Below are positions 1 through 11,470 of a DNA stretch of 64,000 nt, in pieces (the stretch's first letter is position 1; each line of letters begins with the position of its first letter). The position numbers and the translations under genes were made by a program. The notes beneath the pieces are model-generated. The model was not told the origin of the DNA. It did not search any database and was given only the letters and a program-made list of their open reading frames with translations. The DNA is from Apodemus sylvaticus (Eukaryota; Chordata; Mammalia; Rodentia; Muridae): positions 146,544,465-146,608,464 of the forward strand of contig NC_067477.1 of the NCBI RefSeq assembly GCF_947179515.1, given 5' to 3'.

Positions 1-1407
1 AGGCTACACTTTCAGACGTACATGCCACACCAAATCTTTTTGAGTTACCACGTGTTGTTTCGGAGATACAAGCTAATTTTGTACCATGCGTTATTTCTTC
101 TCATAATGTGTTTCCATTAAGTACGTATATGTCTTTACTCTGCAGCAATATATTTCCTTATAACGTGGCATTCTTACATATTCTTTCGAGAGAAAACTCT
201 CCTGTGCATTCTCTTTTGAGGCTGCATGCTTAGACATACACGCAACACCAAAGCTTTTCTAGTTACAACGTGTTGTTTAGGAAAAACAAGATAATTTCGC
301 ACGATGCGGGATTTCCTTAAAACGTGGTTTTCTGACAAATTTTGACGAAAGAAAACTCTCCTGTGGGTTCTCTTTTGAGGCTACACTTTTAGACGAACAC
401 GCCACACCAAATCTTTTTGAGTTACAACGTGTTGTTTAGGACATACAAGCTAATTTTGCAAGATGCGTTATTTCTCTCATAAAGTGCTTCCAATACGTAC
501 GTATTTGTCTTTACTCTGCCACACTGTATTTCCTTATAACGTGGTATTCTTACATATTCTTTCGAGAGAAAACTCTCCTGTGCGTTCTCTTTTGGGGCTA
601 CACGCTTAGACATACACCAAACACCAAAGCTTTTTGAGTTACAACGTGTTGTTTAGGAAAAACAAGATAATTGCGCACGATGCGGGATTTCCTTAAAATG
701 TGGTTTTCTGGAAAATTTTGACGAAAGAAAATTCTCCTGTGGGTTCTCTTTTGAGGCTACACGTTTAGATGTACAGGCCACACCAAATCTTTTTAAGTTA
801 CAACGTGTTGTTTAGGAGATACAAGCTAATTTTTTACGATGCGTTATTTCTTCTCCTAAAGTTTTTCCAATACGTATTTGTCTTTACTCTACAACACTGT
901 GTTTCATAATAACGTGGTATTCTTACATATTCTTTCGAGAAAAAACTCTCCTTTGCATTCTCTTTTGAGGCTACACGCTTAGACATACACGCAACAACAA
1001 AGCTTTTTGAGTTACAACGTGTTGTTTCGGAAAAACAAGATAATTTCGCACGATGCGGGATTTCCATAAAACGTGGTTTTCTGACAAATTTTGAAGAAAG
1101 AAAATTCTCCTGTGGGTTCTCTTTTGAGGCTACACATTTAGACTTACACGCCACACCAAATCCTTTCGAGTTACAACGTGTTGGTTAGGAGATACAAGCT
1201 AATTTTTTAAGATGCGTTATTTCTTCTCGTAAAGGTTAAATGTTTCCAATACATATGTATTTGCCTTTACTCTGCAACACTGTATTTCCTTATAACGTGG
1301 TAATCTTGCATATTCTTTCGAGAGAAAAACTCTCCTGTGCGTTCTCTTTAGAGGCTACATGCTTAGACATACACGCAACACCAAAGCTTTTCGAATTACA
1401 ACCTGTT
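1..1407 (+). repeat. Array block 1, forward orientation
   Basis: The block starts inside a B subunit and runs about 3.7 dimers to the first strand switch. Intact boxes start at 295 and 1044; the one near 671 is changed to TTGCG. This block is the left part of the 7,219-bp duplication. Confidence 0.93.
295..311 (+). other. CENP-B-box-like site, intact core
   Basis: TTTCGCACGATGCGGGA fits NTTCGNNNNANNCGGGN at all nine fixed positions and 13 of 17 positions of the primate consensus (YTTCGTTGGAARCGGGA). It lies in an A subunit. The same site recurs in the 7,219-bp duplicate at 7514-7530. Confidence 0.75.
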
Positions 1408-1412
1408 TTAAG
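1403..1412. other. Strand-switch junction, forward to reverse
   Basis: A forward A subunit breaks off at TTACAACCTGTTTTA and continues as a reverse A subunit at TTTTAAGTAAATCCCGC. The shared bases TTTTA make the exact point ambiguous. The duplicate is at 8622-8631. Confidence 0.88.
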
Positions 1413-3262
1413 TAAATCCCGCATTGTGCGAAATTATCTTGTTTTTCCTACACAACACATTGTAACTCGAAAAGCTTTGGTGTTGCGTGTATGTCTAAAC
1501 GTGTGGCCTCAAAAGAGAACGCACAGGAGAGTTTTCTCTCGAAAGAATATATAAGAATACCACGTTATAAGGAAATACAGTGTTGCAGAGTAAAGACAAT
1601 TACGTATGTATTGGAAACACTTTACGAGAAGAAATAACGCATCGTACAAAATTAGCTTGTATCTCCTAAACAACACGATGTAACTCGAAAAGATTTGGTG
1701 TGGCGTGTACGTCTAAACGTGCAGCCTCAAAAGAGAACTCACAGGAGAATTTTCTTTCGTCAAAATTTGTCAGAAAACCACGTTTTATGGAAATCCCGCA
1801 TCGTGGAAATTATCTTGTTTTTCCTAAACAACACATTGTAACTCGAAAAGCTTTGGTGCTGCGTGTATGTCTAAGCGTGTAGCCTCAAAAGAGAACACAC
1901 AAGAGAGTTTTCTCTCGAAAGAATATGTAAGAATACCACGTTATAAGGAAATACAGTGTTGCAGAGTAAAGACAAATAAGTACGTATTGGACACACTTTA
2001 CGAGAAGAAATAACGCATCTTAAAAAATTAGCTTGTATCTCCTAAACAACACGTTGAAACTCAAAAAGATTTGGTGTGGCGTGTACATCTAAATGTGTAG
2101 CCTCAAAAGAGAACCCACAGGAGAATTTTCTTTCGTCAAAATTTGTCAGAAAACCAAGTTTTAAGGAAATCCCGCATCTTGCAAAATTATCTTGTTCTTC
2201 CTAAACAACACGGTGTAACTCGAAAAGCTTTGGTGTTGCGTATATGTCTAAGCGTGTAGCCTCAAATGAGAACGCACAGGAGAGTTTTCTCTTGAAAGAA
2301 TATGTAAGAATACCACATTATAAGGAAATACAGTGTTGCAGAATAAAGACATATACTTACTTATTGGAAACACTTTAGGAGAAGAAATAACGCATCGTAC
2401 AAAATTAGCTTGTATCTCCTAAACAACACGGTGTAACTTAAAAAGATTTGGTGTGGCCTGTACGTCTAAACGTGTAGCCTCAAAAGAGAACCCATAGAGG
2501 AATTTTCCTTGGTCAAAATTTTCAGAAAACCACTTATTAAGGAAATCCCGCATCGTGCGTAATTATCTTGTTTTTCCTAAACAACACGTTGTAACTCGAA
2601 AAGCTTTGGTGTTGCGTGTATGTCTAAGTACGTAGCCTCAAAGGGGAACGCACAGGAGAGTTTTCTCTCGAAAGAATATGTAAGAATACCGCGTTATAAG
2701 GAAATACAGTGAAGCAGAATATAGACAAATACGTACTTATTGGAAACACTTTACGAGAAGAAATAAAGCATCATGCAAAATTAGCTTGTATCTCCTAAAG
2801 AACACGTTGTAACTGGAAAAGATTTGGTGTGGTGTGTACGTCTAAACGTGAAGCCTCAAAAGAGAACCCACAGGAGACTTTTCTTTGGTCAAAATTTGTC
2901 AAAAAACACTTTTTACGGAAATCCCGCACCGTGCGAAAATATCTTGTTTTTCCTAAACAACACTTTGTAACTCGAAAGGATTTGGTGTTGCGTGTATTTC
3001 TAATCGTGTAGCCTCAAAAGAGAATGCACAGGAGAGTTTTCTCCCGATAGAATATGTAGGAATACCACGTTTTAAGGAAATACAGTGTTGCAGAGTAAAG
3101 ACAAATACATACTTATTGGAAACACTTAAACTTTACGAGATGAAATAACACATAGTACAAAATTAGCTTGTATCTCCTAAACAACACGTTATAACTCGAA
3201 AGGATTTGTTGTGGCGTGTACGTCTAAACGTGTACCCTCAAAAGAGAACCCACAGGAGAATT
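1408..3262 (-). repeat. Array block 2, reverse orientation
   Basis: About five dimers read on the minus strand. One intact box (1417-1433) sits right at the left switch. The next four are broken, each by a different change (GTGGAAA, CTTGCAAAA, GTGCGTAA and a G at core position 10). The first ~640 bp closely resemble 61,525-62,160; shared features include GTGTGGCCTC, a TATATAAG variant and CTTTGGTGCTGCG. Confidence 0.92.
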
Positions 3263-3279
3263 TTATCCTGTGCGTTCTC
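3244..3279. other. Strand-switch junction, reverse to forward, with hairpin
   Basis: Arms 3244-3257 and 3266-3279 are inverted repeats of 14 bases with one mismatch around an 8-base spacer. The match continues outward with mismatches for over 80 bases per side, since reverse and forward subunit heads meet here. The duplicate is at ~10,463-10,498. Confidence 0.88.
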
Positions 3280-5171
3280 TTTTGGGGCTACACGCTTAGA
3301 CATACACGCAACACCAAAGCTTTTCGAATTACAACGTGTTGTTTAGGAAAAACAAGATAATTTCGCACGATGCGAGATTTCCTTAAAACCTGGTTTCTGA
3401 CAAATTTTGATGAAATAAAATTCTCCTGTGGGTTCTCTTTTGAGGCTACACTTTTAGACGTACACGCCACACCAAATCTTTTCGAGTTACAACGTGTTGT
3501 TTAGGAGATACGAGCTAATTTTGTACGATGCGTTATTTCTTCTTGTAAGTGTTTCCAATATGTACTTATTTGTCTATACTCTGCAAAATTGTATTTCCGT
3601 ATAACGTGGTATTCTTACATATTCTTTCGAGAGAAAACTCTCCTGTGCCTTTTCTTTTGAGGCTCCACGCTTACACATACACGCAACACCAATGCTTTTC
3701 AAGTTACAACATGTTGTTTAGGAAAAAGAAGATGATTTCACAGGATGCGGGATTTCCTTAAAACGTGGTTTTTTGAAAAATTTTGAAGAAAGAAAATTCT
3801 CCTGTAGGTTCTCTTTTGAGGCTACACGTTTAGACGTACATGCCACACCAAATCTTTTCGAGTTACAACGTGTTGTTTAGGAGATACAAACTAATTTTTT
3901 AAGATGCGTTAATTCTTCTCGTAAAGTGTTTCCAATATGTACGTATTTGTATTTACTCTGCAACATTGTATTTCCTTATAACGTGGTATTCTTACATATT
4001 CTTTCAAGAGAAAACTATCCTGTGCATTCTCTTTTGAGGTTACACACTTAGACATACAGGCAACAGCAAAGCTTTTTGAGTTATAACGTGTTATTTAGGA
4101 AAAACAAGATAATTTCGCACGATGCGAGATTTCCTTAAAACGTGGTTTCTGACAAATTTTGACAAAAGAAAACTCTCCTGTGGGTTCTCTTTTGAGGCTA
4201 CACGCTTAGACATACACGTCACACCAAATCTTTTCGAGTTACAGCGTGTTGTTTAGGAGATACAAGCTAATTTTGCATGATACGTTATTTCTCCTTGTAA
4301 AGTGTTTCCAATAAGTACGTATTTGTCTTTACTCTGCAACACTGTATTTCCTTATCACGTGGTATTCTTACATATTCTTTCGAGAGAAAACTATCCTGTG
4401 CGTTCTCTTTGGAAGCTACACGCTTAGACATACACGCAACACCAAAGCTTTTCGAGTTACAACGTGTTGATTAGGAAAAACAAGATAATTTCGCCCGATG
4501 CGGGATTTCCTTAAAACGTGGTTTTCTGACAAATTTTGACGTAAGAAAATTCTCCTGTGGGTTCTCTTTTGAGGCTACATGTTCAGACGTACACGCCACA
4601 CCAAATCTTTTTGAGTTACCACGTGTTGTTTTGGAGATACAAGCTAATTTTGTACCATGTGCTATTTCTTCTCATAATGTGTTTCCAATAAGTACGTATA
4701 CGTCTTTACTCTGCAGCAATATGTTTCCTTATAACGTGGTATTCTTACATATTCTTTCGAGAGAAAACTCTCCTGTGCATTCTCTTTTGAGGCTGCACGC
4801 TTAGACATACGCCCTACACCAAAGCTTTTCGAGTTAAAATGTGTTGTTTAGGAAGAACAAGATAATTTTTCACGATGCGGGATTTCCTTAAAACGTGGTT
4901 TTCTGACAAATTTTGATGAAAGAAAATTCTCCTGTGGGTTCTCTTTTGAGGCTACACGTTTAGACGTACACGCCACACCAAATCTTTTCGAGTTACAACG
5001 TGTTGTTTAGGAGATACAAGCTAATTTTGTACGATGCTTTATTTCATCTCGTAAAGTTTATGGGTTTCCAATACATATGTATTTGTCTTTATTCTGCAAC
5101 ATTGTATTTCCTTATAACGTGGTATCCTTACAAATTCTATCGAGAAAAAACTCTCCTGTGCGTTCTCTTTT

Positions 5172-5330
5172 GAGGCTACACGCTTAGACATACACGCAAC
5201 ACCAAAGCTTTTCGAGTTACAACGTGTTGTTTAGGAAAAACAAGATAATTTCGCACGATGCGGGATTTCCTTAAAACGTGGTTTTCTGAAAAGTTTTGAC
5301 GAAAGAAAATTCTCCTGTGGGTTCTCTTTT
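5172..5330 (+). repeat. Representative A subunit (159 bp, box-bearing half of the dimer)
   Basis: This is a copy close to the consensus, chosen as the type example. In order it holds: the shared head GAGGCTACACG; the A-specific CTTAGACATACACGCAAC; a HindIII site AAGCTT at 5205-5210; the shared core TTCGAGTTACAACGTGTTG; an A-rich stretch; the CENP-B-box match at 5249-5265; an A/T-tract region containing the dyad AAAACGTGGTTTT; and the tail CTCCTGTGGGTTCTC. The tail GTGGG (against GTGCG in B) and the CTTAGACATA head are the quickest way to tell A from B. Its first ~100 bp align well with B, so the two halves clearly share an ancestor. Confidence 0.93.
5249..5265 (+). other. CENP-B-box-like site, intact core
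   Basis: This is the consensus form in the type A subunit. It contains three CG dinucleotides. The most frequent losses elsewhere in the array hit those positions (CGGG to TGGG or CAGG, TTCG to TTTG or TTCA). Confidence 0.75.
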
Positions 5331-5548
5331 GAGGCTACACGTTTAGACGTACACGCCACACCAAATCTTTTCGAGTTACAACTTGTTGTTTAGGAGATAC
5401 AAGCTAATTTTGTACGTTGCGTTATTTCTTCTGGTAAAGTGTTCCCAATACATACGTATTTGCCTTTACTCTGCAACACTGTATTTCCTTATAAAGTGGT
5501 ATTCTTACATACTCTTTTGAGAGAAAACTCTCCTATGCGTTCTCTTTT
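5331..5548 (+). repeat. Representative B subunit (218 bp, box-less half of the dimer)
   Basis: The head GAGGCTACACGTTTAGACG and TACACGCCACACCAAAT are B-specific. The core matches A up to GATGCG; this copy has GTTGCG. A segment of ~60 bp absent from A follows (5422-5481), after which homology to A resumes at TATTTCC. The end carries the short perfect dyad GAGAG-AAAA-CTCTC at 5519-5532 and the tail CTGTGCGTTCTC (this copy CTATGCG). The place that corresponds to the CENP-B box in A reads TTTTGTACGATGCGTTA in the B consensus, which fails the TTCG and CGGG parts of the core. Confidence 0.92.
5422..5481 (+). repeat. B-only segment (~60 bp) that splits the box homologue
   Basis: When A and B are aligned by eye, A runs from GATGCG directly into GGATTTCC, while B has ~60 extra bases between GATGCG and TATTTCC. 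The extra bases begin with TTATTTC and the flank after them is TATTTCC, so a short direct repeat TATTTC brackets the segment. Its middle carries the palindrome AATACGTACGTATT in consensus copies; this copy reads AATACATACGTATT. Direct repeats at the ends fit either insertion with target duplication into B or slippage deletion from A. The sequence alone does not decide which. Confidence 0.8.
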
Positions 5549-7219
5549 GAGGCTACACGCTTAGACACAGACGCAACACCAAAGCTTTTCGAGTTACAAC
5601 GTGTTGTTTAGGAAAAAGAAGATAATTGTGCACGATGCGGGATTTCCGTAAAACGTGGTTTTCTGAAAAATTTTGACGAAAGAAAATTCTCCTGTGGGTT
5701 CTCTTTTGAAGCTACACGTTTAGACGTACAGGCCACACCAAATCTTTGTAAGTTACAACGTGTTGTTTAGGAGATACAAGCTAATTTTGTACTATGCTTT
5801 ATTTCTTCTCGTAAAGTTTTTCCAATACGTATTTGTCTTTACAACACTGTGTTTCCTAATAACGTGGTATTCTTACATATTCCTTCGAGACAAAACTCTC
5901 CTTTGCATTCTCTTTTGAGGCTACACGCTTAGACATGCATGCAACAACAAAGCTTTTCGAGTTACAACGTGTTGTTTCCGAAAAAAAAAGATAATTTCGC
6001 ACGATGCGAGATTTCCATAAAACGTGGTTTTCTGACAAATTTTGACGAAAGAAAATTCTCCTGTGGTTTCTCTTTTGAGGCTACACGTTTAGATGTACAT
6101 GCCACATCAAATCTTTTTGAGATACAACGTGTTGTTTAGGAGATACAAGCTAATTTTTTTAGATGCGTTATTTCTTCTCGTAAAGTTTAAGTGTTTCCAA
6201 TACGTATGTATTTGCCTTTACTCTGCAACACTGTATTTCTTTATAACGTGGTATTCTTACATATTCTTTCGAGAGAAAACTCTCCTGTGCGTTCTCTTTG
6301 GAGGCTACACGCTTAGACATACATGCAACACCAAAGCTTTTCGAGTTACAACGTGTTGTTTAGGAAAAACAAGATAATTTCGCATGATGCGCGATTTCCT
6401 TAAAACTTGGTTTTCTGACAAATTTTGACGAAAGAAAATTCTCCCGTGGGTTCTCTTTTGAGGGTACACATTTAGACGTACAAGCCACACCAAATCCTTT
6501 CGAGTTACAACGTGTTGTTTAGGAGATACAAGCTAATATTTTACTATGTGTTATTTCTACTCGTTAAGTTTAAGTGTTTCCAATAAGTATGTACTTGTCT
6601 TTACTCTGCAACACTGTATTTCCTTATAACGTGGTATTCCTACATATTCTTTCGGGAGAAAACTCTCCTGTGCGTTCTCTTTTGAGGCTACACGCTTAGA
6701 CATACACGCAACACCAATGCTTTTCGAGTTACAACATGTTGTTTAGGAAAAACAAGATAATTTCGCACGATGCGGGATTTCCTTAAAACGTGGTTTTTGA
6801 CAAATTTTGACAAAAGAAAACTCTCCTGTGGGTTCTCTTTTGAGGCTACACGTTTAGACCTACACGCCACACCAAATCTTTTCGAGTTACAGCGTGTTGT
6901 TTAGGAGATACAAGCTAATTTTACATGATGTGTTATTTCTTCTCGTAAAGTGTTTCCCATAAGTACGTATTTGTCTTTACTCTGCAACACTTTATTTCCT
7001 TATAACATGGTTTTCTTACATATTCTTTTGAGAGAAAACTATCCTGTGCGTTCTCTTTGGAGGCTACACGCTTAGACATACACGCAACACCAAAGCTTTT
7101 CGAGTTACAACGTGTTGATTAGGAAAAACAAGATAATTACGCACGATGCGGGATTTCCTTAAAACGTGGTTTTCTGACAAATTTTGACGTTAGAAAATTC
7201 TCCTGTGGGTTCTCTTCTG

Positions 7220-10200
7220 AGGCTACACTTTCAGACGTACATGCCACACCAAATCTTTTTGAGTTACCACGTGTTGTTTCGGAGATACAAGCTAATTTTT
7301 TACCATGCGTTATTTCTTCTCATAATGTGTTTCCATTAAGTACGTATATGTCTTTACTCTGCAGCAATATATTTCCTTATAACGTGGCATTCTTACATAT
7401 TCTTTCGAGAGAAAACTCTCCTGTGCATTCTCTTTTGAGGCTGCATGCTTAGACATACACGCAACACCAAAGCTTTTCTAGTTACAACGTGTTGTTTAGG
7501 AAAAACAAGATAATTTCGCACGATGCGGGATTTCCTTAAAACGTGGTTTTCTGACAAATTTTGACCAAAGAAAACTCTCCTGTGGGTTCTCTTTTGAGGC
7601 TACACTTTTAGACGAACACGCCACACCAAATCTTTTTGAGTTACAACGTGTTGTTTAGGACATACAAGCTAATTTTGCAAGATGCGTTATTTCTCTCATA
7701 AAGTGCTTCCAATACGTACGTATTTGTCTTTACTCTGCCACACTGTATTTCCTTATAACGTGGTATTCTTACATATTCTTTCGAGAGAAAACTCTCCTGT
7801 GCGTTCTCTTTTGGGGCTACACGCTTAGACATACACCAAACACCAAAGCTTTTTGAGTTACAACGTGTTGTTTAGGAAAAACAAGATAATTGCGCACGAT
7901 GCGGGATTTCCTTAAAACGTGGTTTTCTGGAAAATTTTGACGAAAGAAAATTCTCCTGTGGGTTCTCTTTTGAGGCTACACGTTTAGATGTACAGGCCAC
8001 ACCAAATCTTTTTAAGTTACAACGTGTTGTTTAGGAGATACAAGCTAATTTTTTACGATGCGTTATTTCTTCTCCTAAAGTTTTTCCAATACGTATTTGT
8101 CTTTACTCTACAACACTGTGTTTCATAATAACGTGGTATTCTTACATATTCTTTCGAGAAAAAACTCTCCTTTGCATTCTCTTTTGAGGCTACACGCTTA
8201 GACATACACGCAACAACAAAGCTTTTTGAGTTACAACGTGTTGTTTCGGAAAAACAAGATAATTTCGCACGATGCGGGATTTCCATAAAACGTGGTTTTC
8301 TGACAAATTTTGAAGAAGGAAAATTCTCCTGTGGGTTCTCTTTCGAGGCTACACATTTAGACTTACACGCCACACCAAATCCTTTCGAGTTACAACGTGT
8401 TGGTTAGGAGATAGAAGCTAATTTTTTAAGATGAGTTATTTCTTCTCGTAAAGGTTAAATGTTTCCAATACGTATGTATTTGCCTTTACTCTGCAACACT
8501 GTATTTCCTTATAACGTGGTAATCTTGCATATTCTTTCGAGAGAAAAACTCTCCTGTGCGTTCTCTTTAGAGGCTACATGCTTAGACATACACGCAACAC
8601 CAAAGCTTTTCGAATTACAACCTGTTTTAAGTAAATCCCGCATTGTGCGAAATTATCTTGTTTTTCCTACACAACACATTGTAACTCGAAAAGCTTTGGT
8701 GTTGCGTGTATGTCTAAACGTGTGGCCTCAAAAGAGAACGCACAGGAGAGTTTTCTCTCGAAAGAATATATAAGAATACCACGTTATAAGGAAATACAGT
8801 GTTGCAGAGTAAAGACAATTACGTATGTATTGGAAACACTTTACGAGAAGAAATAACGCATCGTACAAAATTAGCTTGTATCTCCTAAACAACACGATGT
8901 AACTCGAAAAGATTTGGTGTGGCGTGTACGTCTAAACGTGCAGCCTCAAAAGAGAACTCACAGGAGAATTTTCTTTCGTCAAAATTTGTCAGAAAACCAC
9001 GTTTTATGGAAATCCCGCATCGTGGAAATTATCTTGTTTTTCCTAAACAACACGTTGTAACTCGAAAAGCTTTGGTGCTGTGTGTATGTCTAAGCGTGTA
9101 GCCTCAAAAGAGAACACACAAGAGAGTTTTCTCTCGAAAGAATATGTAAGAATACCACGTTATAAGGAAATACAGTGTTGCAGAGTAAAGACAAATAAGT
9201 ACGTATTGGACACACTTTACGAGAAGAAATAACGCATCTTAAAAAAATAGCTTGTATCTCCTAAACAACACGTTGAAACTCAAAAAGATTTGGAGTGGCG
9301 TGTACATCTAAATGTGTAGCCTCAAAAGAGAACCCACAGGAGAATTTTCTTTCGTCAAAATTTGTCAGAAAACCAAGTTTTAAGGAAATCCCGCATCTTG
9401 CAAAATTATCTTGTTCTTCCTAAACAACACGGTGTAACTCGAAAAGCTTTGGTGTTGCGTATATGTCTAAGCGTGTAGCCTCAAATGAGAACGCACAGGA
9501 GAGTTTTCTCTTGAAAGAATATGTAAGAATACCACATTATAAGGAAATACAGTGTTGCAGAATAAAGACATATACTTACTTATTGGAAACACTTTAGGAG
9601 AAGAAATAACGCATCGTACAAAATTAGCTTGTATCTCCTAAACAACACGGTGTAACTTAAAAAGATTTGGTGTGGCCTGTACGTCTAAACGTGTAGCCTC
9701 AAAAGAGAACCCATAGAGGAATTTTCCTTGGTCAAAATTTTCAGAAAACCACTTATTAAGGAAATCCCGCATCGTGCGTAATTATCTTGTTTTTCCTAAA
9801 CAACACGTTGTAACTCGAAAAGCTTTGGTGTTGCGTGTATGTCTAAGTGCGTAGCCTCAAAGGGGAACGCACAGGAGAGTTTTCTCTCGAAAGAATATGT
9901 AAGAATACCGCGTTATAAGGAAATACAGTGAAGCAGAATATAGACAAATACGTACTTATTGGAAACACTTTACGAGAAGAAATAAAGCATCATGCAAAAT
10001 TAGCTTGTATCTCCTAAAGAACACGTTGTAACTGGAAAAGATTTGGTGTGGTGTGTACGTCTAAACGTGTAGCCTCAAAAGAGAACCCACAGGAGACTTT
10101 TCTTTGGTCAAAATTTGTCAAAAACCACTTTTTACGGAAATCCCGCACCGTGCGAAAATATCTTGTTTTTCCTAAACAACACTTTGTAACTCGAAAGGAT

Positions 10201-11470
10201 TTGGTGTTGCGTGTATTTCTAATCGTGTAGCCTCAAAAGAGAATGCACAGGAGAGTTTTCTCCTGAAAGAATATGTAGGAATACCACGTTTTAAGGAAAT
10301 ACAGTGTTGCAGAGTAAAGACAAATACATACTTATTGGAAACACTTAAACTTTACGAGATGAAATAACACATAGTACAAAATTAGCTTGTATCTCCTAAA
10401 CAACACGTTATAACTCGAAAGGATTTGTTGTGGCGTGTACGTCTAAACGTGTACCCTCAAAAGAGAACCCACAGGAGAATTTTATCCTGTGCGTTCTCTT
10501 TTGAGGCTACACGCTTAGACATACACGCAACACCAAAGCTTTTCGAATTACAACGTGTTGTTTAGGAAAAACAAGATAATTTTGCACGATGCGAGATTTC
10601 CTTAAAACCTGGTTTCTGACAAATTTTGATGAAATAAAATTCTCCTGTGGGTTCTTTTTTCAGGCTACACTTTTAGACGTACACGCCACACCAAATCTTT
10701 TCGAGTTACAACGTGTTGTTTAGGAGATACAAGCTAATTTTGTACGATGCGTTATTTCTTCTTGTAAGTGTTTCCAATATGTACTTATTTGTCTATACTC
10801 TGCAAAATTGTATTTCCGTATAACGTGGTATTCTTACATATTCTTTCGAGAGAAAACTCTCCTGTGCCTTTTCTTTTGAGGCTCCACGCTTGCACATACA
10901 CGCAACACCAATGCTTTTCAAGTTACAACATGTTGTTTAGGAAAAAGAAGATGATTTCACATGATGCGGGATTTCCTTAAAACGTGGTTTTTTGAAAAAT
11001 TTTGAAGAAAGAAAATTCTCCTGTAGGTTCTCTTTTGAGGCTACACGTTTAGACATACATGCCACACCAAATCTTTTCGAGTTACAACGTGTTGTTTAGG
11101 AGATACAAGCTAATTTTTTAAGATGTGTTAATTCTTCTCGTAAAGTGTTTCCAATACGTACGTATTTGTCTTTACTCTGCAACATTGTATTTCCTTATAA
11201 CGTGGTATTCTTACATATTCTTTCAAGAGAAAACTATCCTGTGCATTCTCTTTTGAGGTTACACACTTAGACATACAGGCAACAGCAAAGCTTTTTGAGT
11301 TATAACGTGTTATTTAGGAAAAACAAGATAATTTCGCACGATGCGAGATTTCCTTAAAACGTGGTTTCTGACAAATTTTGATGAAAGAAAAGTCTCTTGT
11401 GGGTTCCCTTTTGAGGCTACACGCTTAGACATACACGTCACACCAAATCTTTTCGAGTTACAACGTGTTG
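7220..11470. repeat. Large duplication, copy 2 (offset 7,219 bp)
   Basis: This is the partner of 1-4,260. It includes the strand switches at ~8,626 and ~10,481, so the duplication came after the inversions. The spacing is close to 19 dimers, as expected from unequal exchange in phase. Confidence 0.9.
8627..10481 (-). repeat. Array block 4, reverse orientation (copy of block 2)
   Basis: This is a near-identical copy of block 2 at an offset of 7,219 bp, including the same four broken boxes and the intact one at 8636-8652. The few differences are scattered single bases and one-base changes in run length, such as 10119 against 2900. Confidence 0.92.

Larger units (their letters stand above)
1..4260. 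repeat. Large duplication, copy 1 (offset 7,219 bp)
   Basis: Base 1 corresponds to base 7,220, and the match holds through both strand switches to about 4,260. After that the sequences drift: copy 1 has GGAGATACAAGCTAATTTTGCATGATACG where copy 2 has a different B variant. The left end lies outside the window, so the true length is unknown. Differences between the copies are few and scattered. Confidence 0.9.
3263..8626 (+). repeat. Array block 3, forward orientation
   Basis: About 14 dimers. Intact boxes start at 4489, 5249, 6761, 7514 and 8263. Several others end in CGAG instead of CGGG (3361, 4113, 5995). Position 7,220 is where the second copy of the window's opening sequence begins, without any visible junction other than normal repeat phase. 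Confidence 0.93.

Noticed and set aside
834..1154. Repeated basic peptides (106 codons, and many like it) as a multigene family
   Set aside because: The frames open and close with single-base differences between copies, and they overlap equally long frames on the other strand. Variation is not biased to third positions as far as I can see.
5422..5481. B-only segment as a miniature transposon
   Set aside because: It has a central palindrome and short flanking direct repeats but no terminal inverted repeats, and a 60-bp deletion from A explains it equally well. It is kept only as an open question in the findings.
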